Shown in pieces: positions 41,558-50,472 of a DNA stretch of 64,000 nucleotides (its first letter is position 1; every line of letters starts with the position of its first letter). The translations under genes were made by a program, and so were the position numbers. The notes under the pieces were generated by a model that did not search any database, was not told the origin of the DNA, and saw only the letters and a list, made by a program, of their open reading frames with translations. Source of the stretch: Mitsuokella sp. oral taxon 131 str. W9106 (GTDB lineage: Bacteria; Bacillota; Negativicutes; Selenomonadales; Selenomonadaceae); assembly GCF_000469545.1 (NCBI RefSeq), contig NZ_KI273057.1, positions 1-64,000 of the forward strand, written 5' to 3'.

Positions 41558-41644
41558 GGTGATAACCTATGAGTATAAAGTGGATTCGGAATGTATGGTA
41601 ATATGATACCGTAACATTACCAGTATACCATTAAGGAAGGAATA

Positions 41645-42187
41645 ATGCGAATGAAAAAGCAAGGACTCCTTCTCGTCCATACGGGCGATGGAAAAGGAAA
41701 GACAACGGCAGCACTCGGTCTTGCCCTTCGTGCATGGGGAGACGGTATGCGCGTATGCATCCTGCAGTTCATTAAGGGCAGCTGGGAGTATGGCGAGCTG
41801 CGTGCCATCGAGGCGCTCGCGCAGGCAGACGGACGCATCCAGATCACGCAATGCGGTCTCGGCTTCACGCGCAAAGGCGAGAAAAAAAACGTGGCACATA
41901 GACGGGCTGCAGAGGCAGCACTCGAAAAAGCGCGTGTGGCGATCACGTGCGGTGCATGGGATCTCGTCATCTTGGACGAACTCAACTACGCTGTGAAGTT
42001 CGGGCTCGTGTCGGAAGCAGAACTCATGGCTCTTCTCGATTTGCGTCCACTCGGACTCCACTTGCTCATCACGGGACGCGATGCGTGCCCTGCACTCATC
42101 GAACGTGCCGATCTCGTGACGGAGATGCGTCTTGTGAAGCATCCTTTCCAACAGGGGATCAAGGCCCAAAAGGGCATCGAGTTTTAA
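41645..42187 (+). CDS. cobO: Corrinoid adenosyltransferase (CobO/BtuR)
   Basis: The enzyme transfers the adenosyl group of ATP to the cobalt of cob(I)yrinic acid a,c-diamide or cobalamin. The 180-residue protein begins with a P-loop HTGDGKGKTTAAL at 12-24. Family motifs are QFIKGSWEYGE, WDLVILDELNYAV and LITGRDACPALIERADLVTEM. The ATG at 41645 has AAGGAAGG 5 bases upstream. The 87-base intergenic region is too short for a complete cobalamin riboswitch. It is a single-gene unit ended by a strong terminator. Confidence 0.96.
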   Translation: MRMKKQGLLLVHTGDGKGKTTAALGLALRAWGDGMRVCILQFIKGSWEYGELRAIEALAQADGRIQITQCGLGFTRKGEKKNVAHRRAAEAALEKARVAITCGAWDLVILDELNYAVKFGLVSEAELMALLDLRPLGLHLLITGRDACPALIERADLVTEMRLVKHPFQQGIKAQKGIEF

Positions 42188-42220
42188 GGGATCGAAGAAA
42201 CCGTGAGAGACCAATGCAGG

Positions 42221-42256
42221 AAACATCCTCTCGTTTTGGAGCGAGAGGATGTTTTT
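42221..42256 (+). terminator. cobO terminator
   Basis: A perfect 13-bp stem (AAACATCCTCTCG and complement) with an 8-base loop runs into a T-tract. Confidence 0.9.
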
Positions 42257-42375
42257 ACGTTTTCCATTATTTCGCTTTGTGTCTGTTTGCCGGAGATGAC
42301 AGTCTCCGTCCACTATGGTCGTATAAGATAGATTGAGGAATGAGGCAAGCGCAAATCTTCCGTTGTCTTCTATCC

Positions 42376-43638
42376 TCACATATCTTGCACGGAAGAGATA
42401 CGGCTGAGGGAAATGGCGCAGCAGAGTGCAGCCGATGCGGCGCATACCTGAAGGGAGAGGCCGTCCACATAGGCTGTGGGAGAGTCGAGGGGGATGCCGT
42501 CTCCCATCAGAAACTCGCCTGCAAGCATAATTCCGAGCGCACCTGCGAGCTGTTGTCCCGTCGTCAGGATGGCACTGCCAACACCTGCATCCGCAATCGG
42601 CAGATAGCGCAGGACGACACCTGTTGCAATGGGAATCACCGTGCCGTTGCCGAGCCCAAGGAGAAACAGGGCGAGGATGACGAAGGGGATTGCAGTGGAC
42701 TGTCCCGTTATTGTGCCGAGCAGCACGGCGAGGATGCCTGCGCTTGTGCAGATCGTTCCATAGATCAGCACGCGTGGCGGCGCAAACTTCCGCATGAGTG
42801 TGGGTCCTGCAGACGAGGCTAGGACAAATCCTGTGCCGACTGCCATAAAGACGAGTCCCGCCGTCTGTGGTGCGAGCCTGCAGATATTCTGCAGGTAGAG
42901 GCCGAGCACAACAAAGAAGGGGACAATGGCGGCGTACAGGCATACATTGAGAAGAATTCCGATCGCATAGCCGCGATATCGGAAGAGCCGAAGCGGATTT
43001 CCAAGCTGGTTGTGGCGTGCCTCGTATGCAGCGTTTGGATCCAAGGGAAGCGACGTGCAGCCAATCGCGGCGATCAGGCAGATGGGCATATTGGCGAGAA
43101 AGATCATGCGCCAGCCGAACCCCAAAATATTCCATGCAGGAATCCAGCCGCCGAGCACTTGCCCCATGATCTGCCCAAGCCCGATGGAGACGCCGAATGC
43201 GGACAGTGCCTGCACACGTGTTTTTCCTTCGTATGAGACACGGATCAGAGCGAGCACCTGTGGGACCATAACCGCGCCCGAAAGTCCCTGTAGAAGGCGT
43301 GCGATGACAAGTTGGCCAGCTGTTTGTGCGCAGCCGCAGAGCAGCGAGGTCGCGGCAAAGAGAAGCAGTCCGATTCGGTAGGCCCGCCGCCTTCCGAATC
43401 GGTCGCCGAGGCGTCCGCCGACAATCAGACCCATGCCGTAGATGAGCGCATAGCCGCTCATAATACCCTCGAATGCTGCTGCTGAGGGATGTAACGATGC
43501 CATGATGGCGGGGGCGGCGACATTGATCACGAACTGATCGAAGATGGACAGGAACGAGCCGACCAGTATAAAGGGCAGGATATGAAGAGATACGGATGCC
43601 GTTGTGTTCGTTGAAGCAATGTCATTTTTCATATCCAT
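42376..43638 (-). CDS. MFS multidrug-type exporter
   Basis: This 420-residue major facilitator has about 12 hydrophobic helices. Near residue 75 the loop 2-3 motif GGRLGDRFGRRRAYRIG is typical, and in helix 5 there is a GQIMGQVLGGW motif of the drug:proton antiporter families. The N-terminal FLSIFDQFVINVAAPAIM is typical of EmrB/QacA-like transporters, although the length is that of a 12-helix protein. The substrate is unknown. Three adjacent ATGs precede; the one at 43638 lies best behind AGAAGGA. It diverges from a truncated MocR-type regulator with shared operator repeats between them. Confidence 0.9.
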   Translation of the reverse strand: MDMKNDIASTNTTASVSLHILPFILVGSFLSIFDQFVINVAAPAIMASLHPSAAAFEGIMSGYALIYGMGLIVGGRLGDRFGRRRAYRIGLLLFAATSLLCGCAQTAGQLVIARLLQGLSGAVMVPQVLALIRVSYEGKTRVQALSAFGVSIGLGQIMGQVLGGWIPAWNILGFGWRMIFLANMPICLIAAIGCTSLPLDPNAAYEARHNQLGNPLRLFRYRGYAIGILLNVCLYAAIVPFFVVLGLYLQNICRLAPQTAGLVFMAVGTGFVLASSAGPTLMRKFAPPRVLIYGTICTSAGILAVLLGTITGQSTAIPFVILALFLLGLGNGTVIPIATGVVLRYLPIADAGVGSAILTTGQQLAGALGIMLAGEFLMGDGIPLDSPTAYVDGLSLQVCAASAALCCAISLSRISSVQDM

Positions 43639-43662
43639 CATCATTCCTTCTGTGGTATAATA

Positions 43663-43718
43663 CATACAATTATCATGTTATACTGCTTATTGTATGATTT
43701 CAATAGAAAGATTGTATG
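43663..43718. promoter_or_regulatory. Three-copy ATTGTATG operator between exporter and regulator
   Basis: CATACAAT at 43663-43670 is inverted relative to ATTGTATG at 43689-43696 and ATTGTATG at 43711-43718. The two direct copies are 22 bases apart, two helical turns. One inverted plus two direct copies is the pattern described for MocR/PdxR regulators. The extended -10 sequences TGGTATAAT (43653-43661) and TGTTATACT (43676-43684) lie within or beside the cluster. Confidence 0.65.
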
Positions 43719-43744
43719 TATGACAATGTTACGGAAGATACCCT

Positions 43745-44062
43745 ATGCCCATCCATTCAGTTGGCGACTATCCGATGACATGGCGGCCGGATCGCACAAG
43801 ACTGTATGCTCCGTTTTATCGTACGCCTGCTGTGCGGTTCGAGCGCGATATCCTCGGCGGACGGCTGCCGCCGCACACAAAACTCCCACCGCAGCGGGAG
43901 CTAGCCGATTTTCTCGACCTCAATCTGAGCACGGTGATACGTGCCTTTCGCCTCTGCACGGACAAGAGGTTGATTTATGCGGTCATGGGATGCGGGACAT
44001 TCGTCTCGCCGAACGCTGCATTCTTTTATCCGCCTTGCCCTCTGATCGCCGCCAACAAATGA
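43745..44062 (+). pseudogene. Truncated MocR-type GntR regulator
   Basis: This 105-residue ORF has W(K/R)PDRTRLYAPFY, LERD-like FERDILGGRLPPHTKLPPQRELADFL, STVIRAFRLC and GCGTFVSPNA. This is the GntR winged helix and linker of MocR-type regulators, which normally continue with a ~350-residue aminotransferase-like domain. Here the frame stops soon after, and no recognisable aminotransferase sequence follows before the next gene. It could still bind DNA, since a DNA-binding domain and a GGAAG site are intact, so it may be functional as a short protein. Confidence 0.7.
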
Positions 44063-44227
44063 GGAGCTGGCGTTGCGGATTTCGGATCGTTCACGATCTG
44101 ATCGAGCAAGGCATCGAACCCGTCATTCCAAACGATGTTGATGTTGATGTCGTGAAACGCATCATTCGGACGAAAAATCTACGCCAATCTGACGAACTTC
44201 ATTTTATCCGTGATTCCTTGGTATTTT

Positions 44228-44283
44228 CTGCAGACGCAACTTTGCCCCCGTCAAATTCGACGGGGGCAAAATTGCGTCCGCAG
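44228..44283. repeat. 25-bp hairpin-forming inverted repeat
   Basis: Two 25-base arms with two mismatches, and a loop AAATTC, lie between the truncated regulator and the convergent symporter gene. The core is TTTGCCCCCGTC and its complement. No T-tract follows on either strand, so it is not a textbook terminator, although it could act as one or protect 3' ends. Confidence 0.7.
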
Positions 44284-44323
44284 TGGATGTCCTTATTTTT
44301 GTTTTCCATTCGAGAAGAAAAGA

Positions 44324-45748
44324 TCATGCTTTTTTCTCGTTGATGCCCCAAGAATGAATGCCGGTTTCGTTACCTAGGTCAGCAGGATTGAATACAGGCT
44401 CTTTGATGCCGTTGCGTTTCTGCTCGACGTAGCCGTGAAGTGCGATTTTTGCGTATTTGTAGAGGCGTGCGATCGCATAGAGGTTGGTAATGCATAGGAA
44501 GCCCATGAAGAGGTCAGCGAGGTTCCAGACGAAGGAAAGCTCGGCCAAACAGCCGAAGAGCACCATGAGGACGACGCCGATGCGGAAGACGAAGAGGTAT
44601 TTCCTGACATTGCCTTCGAAGAATGCGATGTTGATTTCACCATAGTAGTAGTTGCCTACGACTGAGCTGAAGGCAAAGAGGAAAATGAGGATGGCGACAG
44701 CAGGCGGTGCAATAGGGCCGAATACGGTCGCGAGCGATTGCTGCGCGAGCGCGATGCCCGTAAGTTCGCCGCCGATCGTATACTGCTGCGTGAGGAGTAC
44801 GATGAATGCCGTAGCGGAGCAGACGAGCCACGTATCAACATAAACGCCGAACGCCTGCACGAGTCCCTGCTTGACTGGATGTGTGACATTTGCCGTTGCG
44901 GCAGCGTTCGGAACGGAGCCTTCGCCTGCCTCATTCGAAAAGAGACCGCGCTTGACGCCTGTCAGGATAACACCGCCGAGCCCACCGCCAACTGCTGCCT
45001 GTGCGGTAAAGGCATCGTGGAAGATGAGTACGATGACGGAAGGCACCTTCTCTATGTTAAAGAGGACGACGAGAATAGCGGCAAGGATGTAGATCGTTGC
45101 CATGATGGGCACAAGCCATTCCGTGAACCGTGCGATGCGCCTCATGCCGCCGAAAATGACGAGAGCGGTCAGGATGGAAAGCACAATGGCCGTAGTAATG
45201 GGGGGGATGGAAAACGCGGTTTGGAAGGAAAGCGCAATTGTGTTCGCCTGGACCGATACGTAGACGAGACCGAATGTAACGGAGATGAGCAAAGCGAAGA
45301 GTTTTGCGACACCAGGCTGTTTCAATGCATTTTTTATGTAATAGGCAGGACCGCCGTGGAATTTGCCGTTTCCGCGTGGCAATTTGTATATCTGCGCAAG
45401 CGTGCTCTCGACGAAGCCTGTCGCTGAGCCGATGAAGGCGATGAGCCACATCCAAAAAACGGCACCGGGACCGCCCAAGACAATGGCGATAGCGACGCCG
45501 GCAATATTGCCGACACCGACGCGTGATGCCGTGCTGACGCAAAACGCCTGAAAGGAGCTGATGGCATCGCCATCGGGACGGTGACCAATGCCATCCGTGA
45601 TAAGGCGCAGCATCTCGGGGAGCATGCGAAGCTGTACGAACTTTGTTGAAAGGGTGAACCAAAGACCGCAGCCGATGAGCAGAACGATCATGACGTACGA
45701 CCATAAGACCGTATTGACTTCTGAAACGATGGTGTTCAATAAGTCCAT
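44324..45748 (-). CDS. Alanine/glycine:cation symporter (AGCS family)
   Basis: This 474-residue membrane protein imports alanine or glycine with sodium or protons. The family signatures are TLSTKFVQLRMLPEML near residue 35, ISSFQAFCVSTASRVGVGNIAGVA near 65-88, and GGPGAVFWMW. About 10-11 hydrophobic helices follow, with RGLFSNEAGEGSVPNAAATA near 270, typical of the AGCS family. AAAAGGAGG precedes the ATG. A -10 TGTATAAT is seen on the minus strand around 45792-45799. Transcribed singly. Confidence 0.95.
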   Translation of the reverse strand: MDLLNTIVSEVNTVLWSYVMIVLLIGCGLWFTLSTKFVQLRMLPEMLRLITDGIGHRPDGDAISSFQAFCVSTASRVGVGNIAGVAIAIVLGGPGAVFWMWLIAFIGSATGFVESTLAQIYKLPRGNGKFHGGPAYYIKNALKQPGVAKLFALLISVTFGLVYVSVQANTIALSFQTAFSIPPITTAIVLSILTALVIFGGMRRIARFTEWLVPIMATIYILAAILVVLFNIEKVPSVIVLIFHDAFTAQAAVGGGLGGVILTGVKRGLFSNEAGEGSVPNAAATANVTHPVKQGLVQAFGVYVDTWLVCSATAFIVLLTQQYTIGGELTGIALAQQSLATVFGPIAPPAVAILIFLFAFSSVVGNYYYGEINIAFFEGNVRKYLFVFRIGVVLMVLFGCLAELSFVWNLADLFMGFLCITNLYAIARLYKYAKIALHGYVEQKRNGIKEPVFNPADLGNETGIHSWGINEKKA

Positions 45749-45835
45749 AAAAAAGCCTCCTTTTCAAAAACCATATAATAAACATATAGCTATTATACAA
45801 AAAGAGGTATAATAACGTCAAGCTTGCAACGAAAC

Positions 45836-45879
45836 GGAAAAAGCCAGTACCCATACCGTCTAGCGGTGGGCACTGGCTT
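45836..45879 (-). terminator. Terminator of the carboxyltransferase gene
   Basis: On the minus strand GAAGCCAGT...ACTGGCTT with an inner CCCA/TGGG helix is followed by TTTTTCC, 21 bases after the stop. Confidence 0.85.
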
Positions 45880-45899
45880 CGTCTCCAGTTAAGCGGATA

Positions 45900-47285
45900 T
45901 TACTTGACGTACGCTGTAATCTTCTTGAAGTGAGCTTGGAAGAATTCCTCGGCAACCTGCGGGAAGAGTGCGTAGGAGAGAACATCTTCCTCGGATGGGT
46001 TCAGATAGCCCTTTTTTTTGAGTTCTGCCTCGAAGTCTGCGAAGGATTCTGCCTTTGCATCTTCGATGGAGCAATCCGTGATAATCTCGCTCGGATCAAC
46101 GTGGAGAGTCTTCGTCAGGAAGTCGCGATCGACCGGAACTGGCGTCTTGCCGAACTTGCCGCGCGCGAGGTCTTTGAATTCGTTTGGCACCATCTTGTAG
46201 CGCTCGCCGCTCATGATGTTGAATGTTGCCATCGTGCCGACGATCTGCGAAGATGGCGTGACGAGCGGCGGATAGCCGACATCCTTGCGGACGCGCGGCA
46301 TCTCGTCGAGAAGATCCTGATACTTGTCCTCCATGCCGGCTTCTTTGAGCTGATTGGCGAGGTTTGAGAGCATGCCGCCCGGGATCTGGAAATCGAGGAC
46401 GTTCGGATTGATGTCGAAGTAGCCCTTGAGGTTGAACTCCTTGATGAGACGCTTCTTGACTTCGAGGAAGTGCTTGGAGATCGGCGTGAGCTGCTGGACG
46501 GCAATGCCCGTATCGCGATCCGTTCCTTCGAGCATGCGGATCATCGTCTCCGTGCACGGCTGGGACGTATCGGAGGAGAATGGTGCGAGCGCTGTGTCGA
46601 TGATGTCGACGCCTGCCTCGATCGCCTTGAGGTACGTCGCATGGCCGAAGCCAGACGTGCAGTGCGTATGGAGCTCAACTGGGATATCAAGAGCGGACTT
46701 GAGTTTCTTGACGAGGTCTTCCGCGACATACGGCTTCAAAAGGCCGGACATATCCTTGATGCAGACAGAATGGCAACCCATGGACTGCAGTTCCTTGGCG
46801 AGTTCGACGAACGTTTCGTTCGTATGAACAGGACTCAGCGTGTATACGAGACAGCCTTGGACTTCCGGCTTTTCTTTGCACTTCAGGGCCGCTTCGATTG
46901 CGACCTTGAGGTTTCGGACATCGTTGAGCGCATCGAAGATACGGAAGACGCCGATGCCGTGCTCGGAAGCTTTCTGAACGAACTTTTCCACGACGTTGTT
47001 CGAATAATGGTTGTAGCCGAGGAGGTTCTGACCACGCAGGAGCATCTGGATCGGCGTCTTGAGATGTGCCTTCAACGTATCGAGGCGCTTCCATGGATCC
47101 TCGTCGAGGAAACGAAGGCAGGTGTCAAACGTGGCGCCGCCCCACGCTTCGAGAGCCTTGTAGCCGACTTTGTCGAGTGCCTCAAGCTGCGGCATCATGT
47201 CGCTGGTGCGCATACGCGTCGCGCAAAGGGACTGATGACCGTCACGAAGGACAGTTTCCATGATTTTGACCGGGTTCTTAGCCAT
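45900..47285 (-). CDS. Oxaloacetate decarboxylase alpha / transcarboxylase 5S-type subunit without biotin domain
   Basis: This 461-residue carboxyltransferase exchanges CO2 between a carboxy-biotin carrier and pyruvate/oxaloacetate. Motifs are ETVLRDGHQSL at 10-20 with metal and substrate ligands, the lysine in CIKDMSGLLKP near 184, and ELHTHCTSGFGHAT near 207 with metal-binding histidines. The C-terminal conserved carboxyltransferase domain is present. It ends at FKKITAYVK, without the ~70-residue biotinyl domain (MKM motif), so a separate biotin carrier is needed, and none is adjacent. AGGAGT lies 9 bases before ATG 47285; a TTG at 47291 is possible. The 248 bases upstream hold only its promoter region. 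Confidence 0.9.
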   Translation of the reverse strand: MAKNPVKIMETVLRDGHQSLCATRMRTSDMMPQLEALDKVGYKALEAWGGATFDTCLRFLDEDPWKRLDTLKAHLKTPIQMLLRGQNLLGYNHYSNNVVEKFVQKASEHGIGVFRIFDALNDVRNLKVAIEAALKCKEKPEVQGCLVYTLSPVHTNETFVELAKELQSMGCHSVCIKDMSGLLKPYVAEDLVKKLKSALDIPVELHTHCTSGFGHATYLKAIEAGVDIIDTALAPFSSDTSQPCTETMIRMLEGTDRDTGIAVQQLTPISKHFLEVKKRLIKEFNLKGYFDINPNVLDFQIPGGMLSNLANQLKEAGMEDKYQDLLDEMPRVRKDVGYPPLVTPSSQIVGTMATFNIMSGERYKMVPNEFKDLARGKFGKTPVPVDRDFLTKTLHVDPSEIITDCSIEDAKAESFADFEAELKKKGYLNPSEEDVLSYALFPQVAEEFFQAHFKKITAYVK

Positions 47286-47533
47286 GAACAAAACACTCCT
47301 TTAAAATATGGTAACATAACTTTTTGCTATGCAGCATACAACCAAAACAAAAGGAACGAACCATGGAATTATGCGCAGATGCACGATGACTTCATGGTTC
47401 AACGGCATCGTAATAATTTATATCACATGCCTAGTATAGGTACTAATTTTTCCTTTGTCAATGAATAATGTGATTCTTTTCCCAATGTATAACTAATTGG
47501 AATCATACATTTGGTTTATGCTACCATTTTTCG

Positions 47534-48394
47534 TCATTTTTCGTAGCAAGCTTTCTTGACTAGTGCGTGATAGGACGCGAGAAGACTCTGTGTGACCTTG
47601 CCGGGTGCACCATCTCCGATGGTATGGCCGGCGATGTTGACGACGGGTGTTACCTCAAGGCTCGTGCTCGTGACGAACGCCTCATCTGCCGAGAGGGCAA
47701 ATTCGGGCGAGATTGCCTTTTCAACGACGGTATAGCCGAGATGGGGGATGATTTCTTCAAGGAGAATCGAGCGAGTCACGCCCTTTAGGATCAGATTATC
47801 GGCGGGGTGCGTCCAAATGACGCCATCCTTGACACAGAAGAAATTACTCGATGCGCCTTCCGTGATGAGATTGGTATTCCTGCGGTATTGGATCGTTCCC
47901 TGCAGTCCCTTGTCATGTGCATCCTGTTTTGCAAAGATGTTGCCGAGGAGGTTGAGCGTTTTGATGTCGCAGCGAAGCCAGCGGATGTCTTCAAAGAGAC
48001 CACAGTGGATGCCGTTTTCCTGCCACTCGGAATTGGGTTTCGATTCGCGTATTGTCATCGAGAGAAGCGGCACGACCTGATCGGGAAAGGTGTGCGTACG
48101 TTTTCCCACGCCGCGTGTGATTTGGAAGTAGATCGTACCGTCTTTGATGCCGCTCTTTTTGATGATGTCGTGATGTATGGCGGCTAGTTCTTCGTCCATG
48201 TAAGTGATGGGGATGCGAAGCTCGCGCAGGGAGCGGCGGCAGCGCGCGAGGTGACGGTCAAGCGCAAAACACGTCCTGTTGTAGACACGCGTGACCTCGT
48301 AGATGCCGTCACCGAACTGATAGCCACGATCCTCGAGCAGAACCTTGCGCTCGTCGGGTCGGATAAATGTGCCATCGAAAAAAGCCAGTTCCAT
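47534..48394 (-). CDS. dat: D-amino acid aminotransferase
   Basis: This class IV PLP transaminase interconverts D-alanine and D-glutamate with their 2-oxo acids, supplying D-amino acids for peptidoglycan. The 286-residue protein has the Schiff-base lysine Lys145 in CDIKTLNLLG, matching the position in Bacillus D-AAT. Substrate-pocket features are YQFGDGIYEVTRVYNR and RGVGKRTHTFP. Branched-chain or aminodeoxychorismate enzymes of the same fold lack this combination. The ATG follows GGAGGGA. Its promoter is at 48436-48464. Confidence 0.92.
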   Translation of the reverse strand: MELAFFDGTFIRPDERKVLLEDRGYQFGDGIYEVTRVYNRTCFALDRHLARCRRSLRELRIPITYMDEELAAIHHDIIKKSGIKDGTIYFQITRGVGKRTHTFPDQVVPLLSMTIRESKPNSEWQENGIHCGLFEDIRWLRCDIKTLNLLGNIFAKQDAHDKGLQGTIQYRRNTNLITEGASSNFFCVKDGVIWTHPADNLILKGVTRSILLEEIIPHLGYTVVEKAISPEFALSADEAFVTSTSLEVTPVVNIAGHTIGDGAPGKVTQSLLASYHALVKKACYEK

Positions 48395-48719
48395 CGAAAT
48401 CCCTCCAAAAGAAATTCAAACTACATGTTGCCTTTATTATCGCAAATATTGAGAGATAGGGCAATCCTTCCGTTCCGTTTCCATTAAGGGAAGGATTTTC
48501 CGTGACCACAAACGACAGGCTTGGGAAAGCCAACTAAAAGCCAACTATTTGTTTGTGGGTCAGGCCACTATTATTAGGTGCGCTCTCTTTGCATGGGTAT
48601 TTTGCAATACATGATTGACAAACCTACACATACAGTCAAAATACAAGGAATGCCCCCTTGCAACACGTATGCGAAACCCATATAATAATAGAATGAAGAT
48701 AGAACGTAAGGGGAGACTC
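48395..48719. other. Divergent promoter region between dat and dapF
   Basis: This 325-base gap holds the promoters of both flanking genes. The dat promoter is on the minus strand (TTGCCC, 17 bases, GATAAT; 48436-48464). It also has a 9-bp inverted repeat AATCCTTCC/GGAAGGATT (48463-48471, 48489-48497) with a short T run, and the short direct repeat GCCAACTA. I see no gene in it; the dapF leader is the last 30 bases. Confidence 0.6.
48658..48686 (+). promoter_or_regulatory. dapF operon promoter
   Basis: TTGCAA, a 17-base spacer and a consensus TATAAT lie 34 bases before the start. Confidence 0.75.
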
Positions 48720-49550
48720 ATGATGGACTTTACGAAATGGCAGGGATGCGGCAATGATTTCGTCCTCGTCGACTGCATGGAATCGGAATGGAAGCATGAC
48801 GCGGCGGACGTGCGGCGTATCTGTGACCGGCACTACGGCATTGGTGCAGACGGGATCCTGCTTGTCCTGCCGTCTAGGATTGCGGCTTTTCGCATGCGCA
48901 TTTTGAACGCCGACGGAAGCGAGGCGGAGATGTGTGGAAACGGGATTCGTTGCGTTGCGCGCTATGCCCACGACTTCGGCTTGACAGACAAGGAGGAGCT
49001 TACGATTGAGACGGGGGCAGGCGTGCTCGTGCCGCACCTTATCATAAAGGCGGGATGTGTCACAGGCGTGCGCGTTGACATGGGCGAGCCGCATCTCGCG
49101 GCAGAGGAGATCCCGGTTTTAGGCTTCGGCAAGGATCGTGTCGTCGACGCGCCGATTGCTGTTCTTGGAAAGGAATACCGCATGACTTGCGTCTCGATGG
49201 GAAACCCGCACTGCGTCATCTTTGTCGAGGACGCAGAGGCGTTTCCGATTGCGGACGTCGGCTCCTCGTTTGAGCATCATGAGGCGTTTCCGAAAAAGAC
49301 GAACACGGAATTTGCCGAGGTGCGCGACCACACGCATATCCGCATGCGCGTTTGGGAACGCGGCGCTGCCGTGACGCTTGCCTGCGGAACGGGTGCTTGC
49401 GCGACGGCGGTCGCCGCCATCCTGAACGGCAAGACGGAGCGCAAGGTGAAAATCGAGCTGGACGGCGGCAAGCTCATGGTCGAATGGGCAGCGAACAATC
49501 ACGTCTTTATGACCGGCCCCGCCGAGATGGTCTATTCAGGAAAGCTTTGA
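48720..49550 (+). CDS. dapF: Diaminopimelate epimerase
   Basis: DapF converts LL- to meso-diaminopimelate for peptidoglycan and lysine. The 276-residue protein has the two catalytic cysteines: Cys72 in MCGNGIRC and the second in LACGTGACATAV near 219. FTKWQGCGNDFVLVD opens the protein and HIRMRVWERG precedes the second cysteine. AAGGGGAG lies before the double ATG at 48720. It shares the pathway with dapL at 0.8-2.0 kb. It begins the block dapF-yicC-remA-gmk-rpoZ-coaBC. Confidence 0.97.
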   Translation: MMDFTKWQGCGNDFVLVDCMESEWKHDAADVRRICDRHYGIGADGILLVLPSRIAAFRMRILNADGSEAEMCGNGIRCVARYAHDFGLTDKEELTIETGAGVLVPHLIIKAGCVTGVRVDMGEPHLAAEEIPVLGFGKDRVVDAPIAVLGKEYRMTCVSMGNPHCVIFVEDAEAFPIADVGSSFEHHEAFPKKTNTEFAEVRDHTHIRMRVWERGAAVTLACGTGACATAVAAILNGKTERKVKIELDGGKLMVEWAANNHVFMTGPAEMVYSGKL

Positions 49551-49566
49551 GCGGAGAGGGTGCAGT

Positions 49567-50445
49567 ATGCTGAACAGCATGACGGGATTCGGCTCTGCTT
49601 TGGCGGAGACGGATGCCTATAAGGTTTCAATAGAGGTACGTTCGGTCAACCAGCGTTTTTTCGAACTTAATTTTCGCATGGGGCATCAGCTCGCCGCATA
49701 CGAAGCGGCGATGCGCAAGGAGATTCATGCCGCGCTGTCGCGTGGAAAGGTGGATGTCACAGTCAGTTTCATCGACAGGCGTGAGCAGGCGGCTAACGTC
49801 ACACTTGACGAGAATTTGGCGCTTTCGTATCAGCAGGCACTCAACCGCATGAGCGACGTGCTTCGCCTGCCGCGTCCCGACGACGTCACAGCGATTGCCG
49901 CCTTTCCCGATATTCTTCGGATCGAGCGGGCGCAGGAGCTCGAAGGCTTGGAACCGATGCTCCTCAATGTGCTCCGCGAGGCACTCGTATCCCTCACGGC
50001 AATGCGAAGGGCGGAAGGAGCGAACATCGAGCGCGACTTTTTGGCGCGGCTCGATGTGCTCGCACATCTCACCGACTCGCTCGAAGCGCTTGCTCCCGAG
50101 ATCGTGCAGGCGTACCGTACGCGCATAAAAGAGTTCTTGGACGAGCTACTTGCTGAACAGGATATTGATGATACGCGTATCGTACAGGAGATGGCGCTCT
50201 TCGCAGACAAGGTCAACTATACGGAAGAAGTCGTTCGGCTCAGAAGTCATTTCCAGCAGTTCCGCTCGATGCTGAGGCATGCGAAAGCACCGGTCGGACG
50301 CAAGCTCGACTTTCTCATACAGGAAATCAATCGCGAGGCGAATACGATCGGCTCAAAGGCGAACAGCACGCAGGCTGCAAGATATATCGTCGATATGAAA
50401 GGCGAGATCGAGAAACTCCGCGAGCAGGTACAGAACATTGAGTGA
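49567..50445 (+). CDS. YicC-family endoribonuclease
   Basis: The 292-residue protein begins LNSMTGFGSALAET and continues EVRSVNQRFFELNFRM, the YicC_N pattern. It ends with the DUF1732 region (EMALFADKVNYTEEVVRLRSHFQQF, then GRKLDFLIQEINREANTIGSKA). Characterised members are endoribonucleases. It lies immediately upstream of remA and gmk, as in many Firmicutes. The start at 49567 has GAGAGGG upstream. Confidence 0.95.
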   Translation: MLNSMTGFGSALAETDAYKVSIEVRSVNQRFFELNFRMGHQLAAYEAAMRKEIHAALSRGKVDVTVSFIDRREQAANVTLDENLALSYQQALNRMSDVLRLPRPDDVTAIAAFPDILRIERAQELEGLEPMLLNVLREALVSLTAMRRAEGANIERDFLARLDVLAHLTDSLEALAPEIVQAYRTRIKEFLDELLAEQDIDDTRIVQEMALFADKVNYTEEVVRLRSHFQQFRSMLRHAKAPVGRKLDFLIQEINREANTIGSKANSTQAARYIVDMKGEIEKLREQVQNIE

Positions 50446-50472
50446 CCACCGCAGCAATGAAAGGGATTTTGG

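Noticed and set aside
41558-41644. Possible cobalamin riboswitch before cobO
   Set aside because: The 87-base region is shorter than a cobalamin riboswitch and has no B12-box-like sequence.
43675-44343. A 222-residue open frame overlapping the truncated MocR gene
   Set aside because: It lies in another frame with no start signal, its first half is the shadow of the GntR domain, and the rest shows no family resemblance.
46470-47468. A 332-residue open frame antisense to the carboxyltransferase gene
   Set aside because: The minus-strand gene has full catalytic motifs and a ribosome binding site; this frame has neither.
48528-48547. Direct repeat GCCAACTA in the dat-dapF gap
   Set aside because: It is short, not at a helical spacing that suggests an operator, and away from both promoters.
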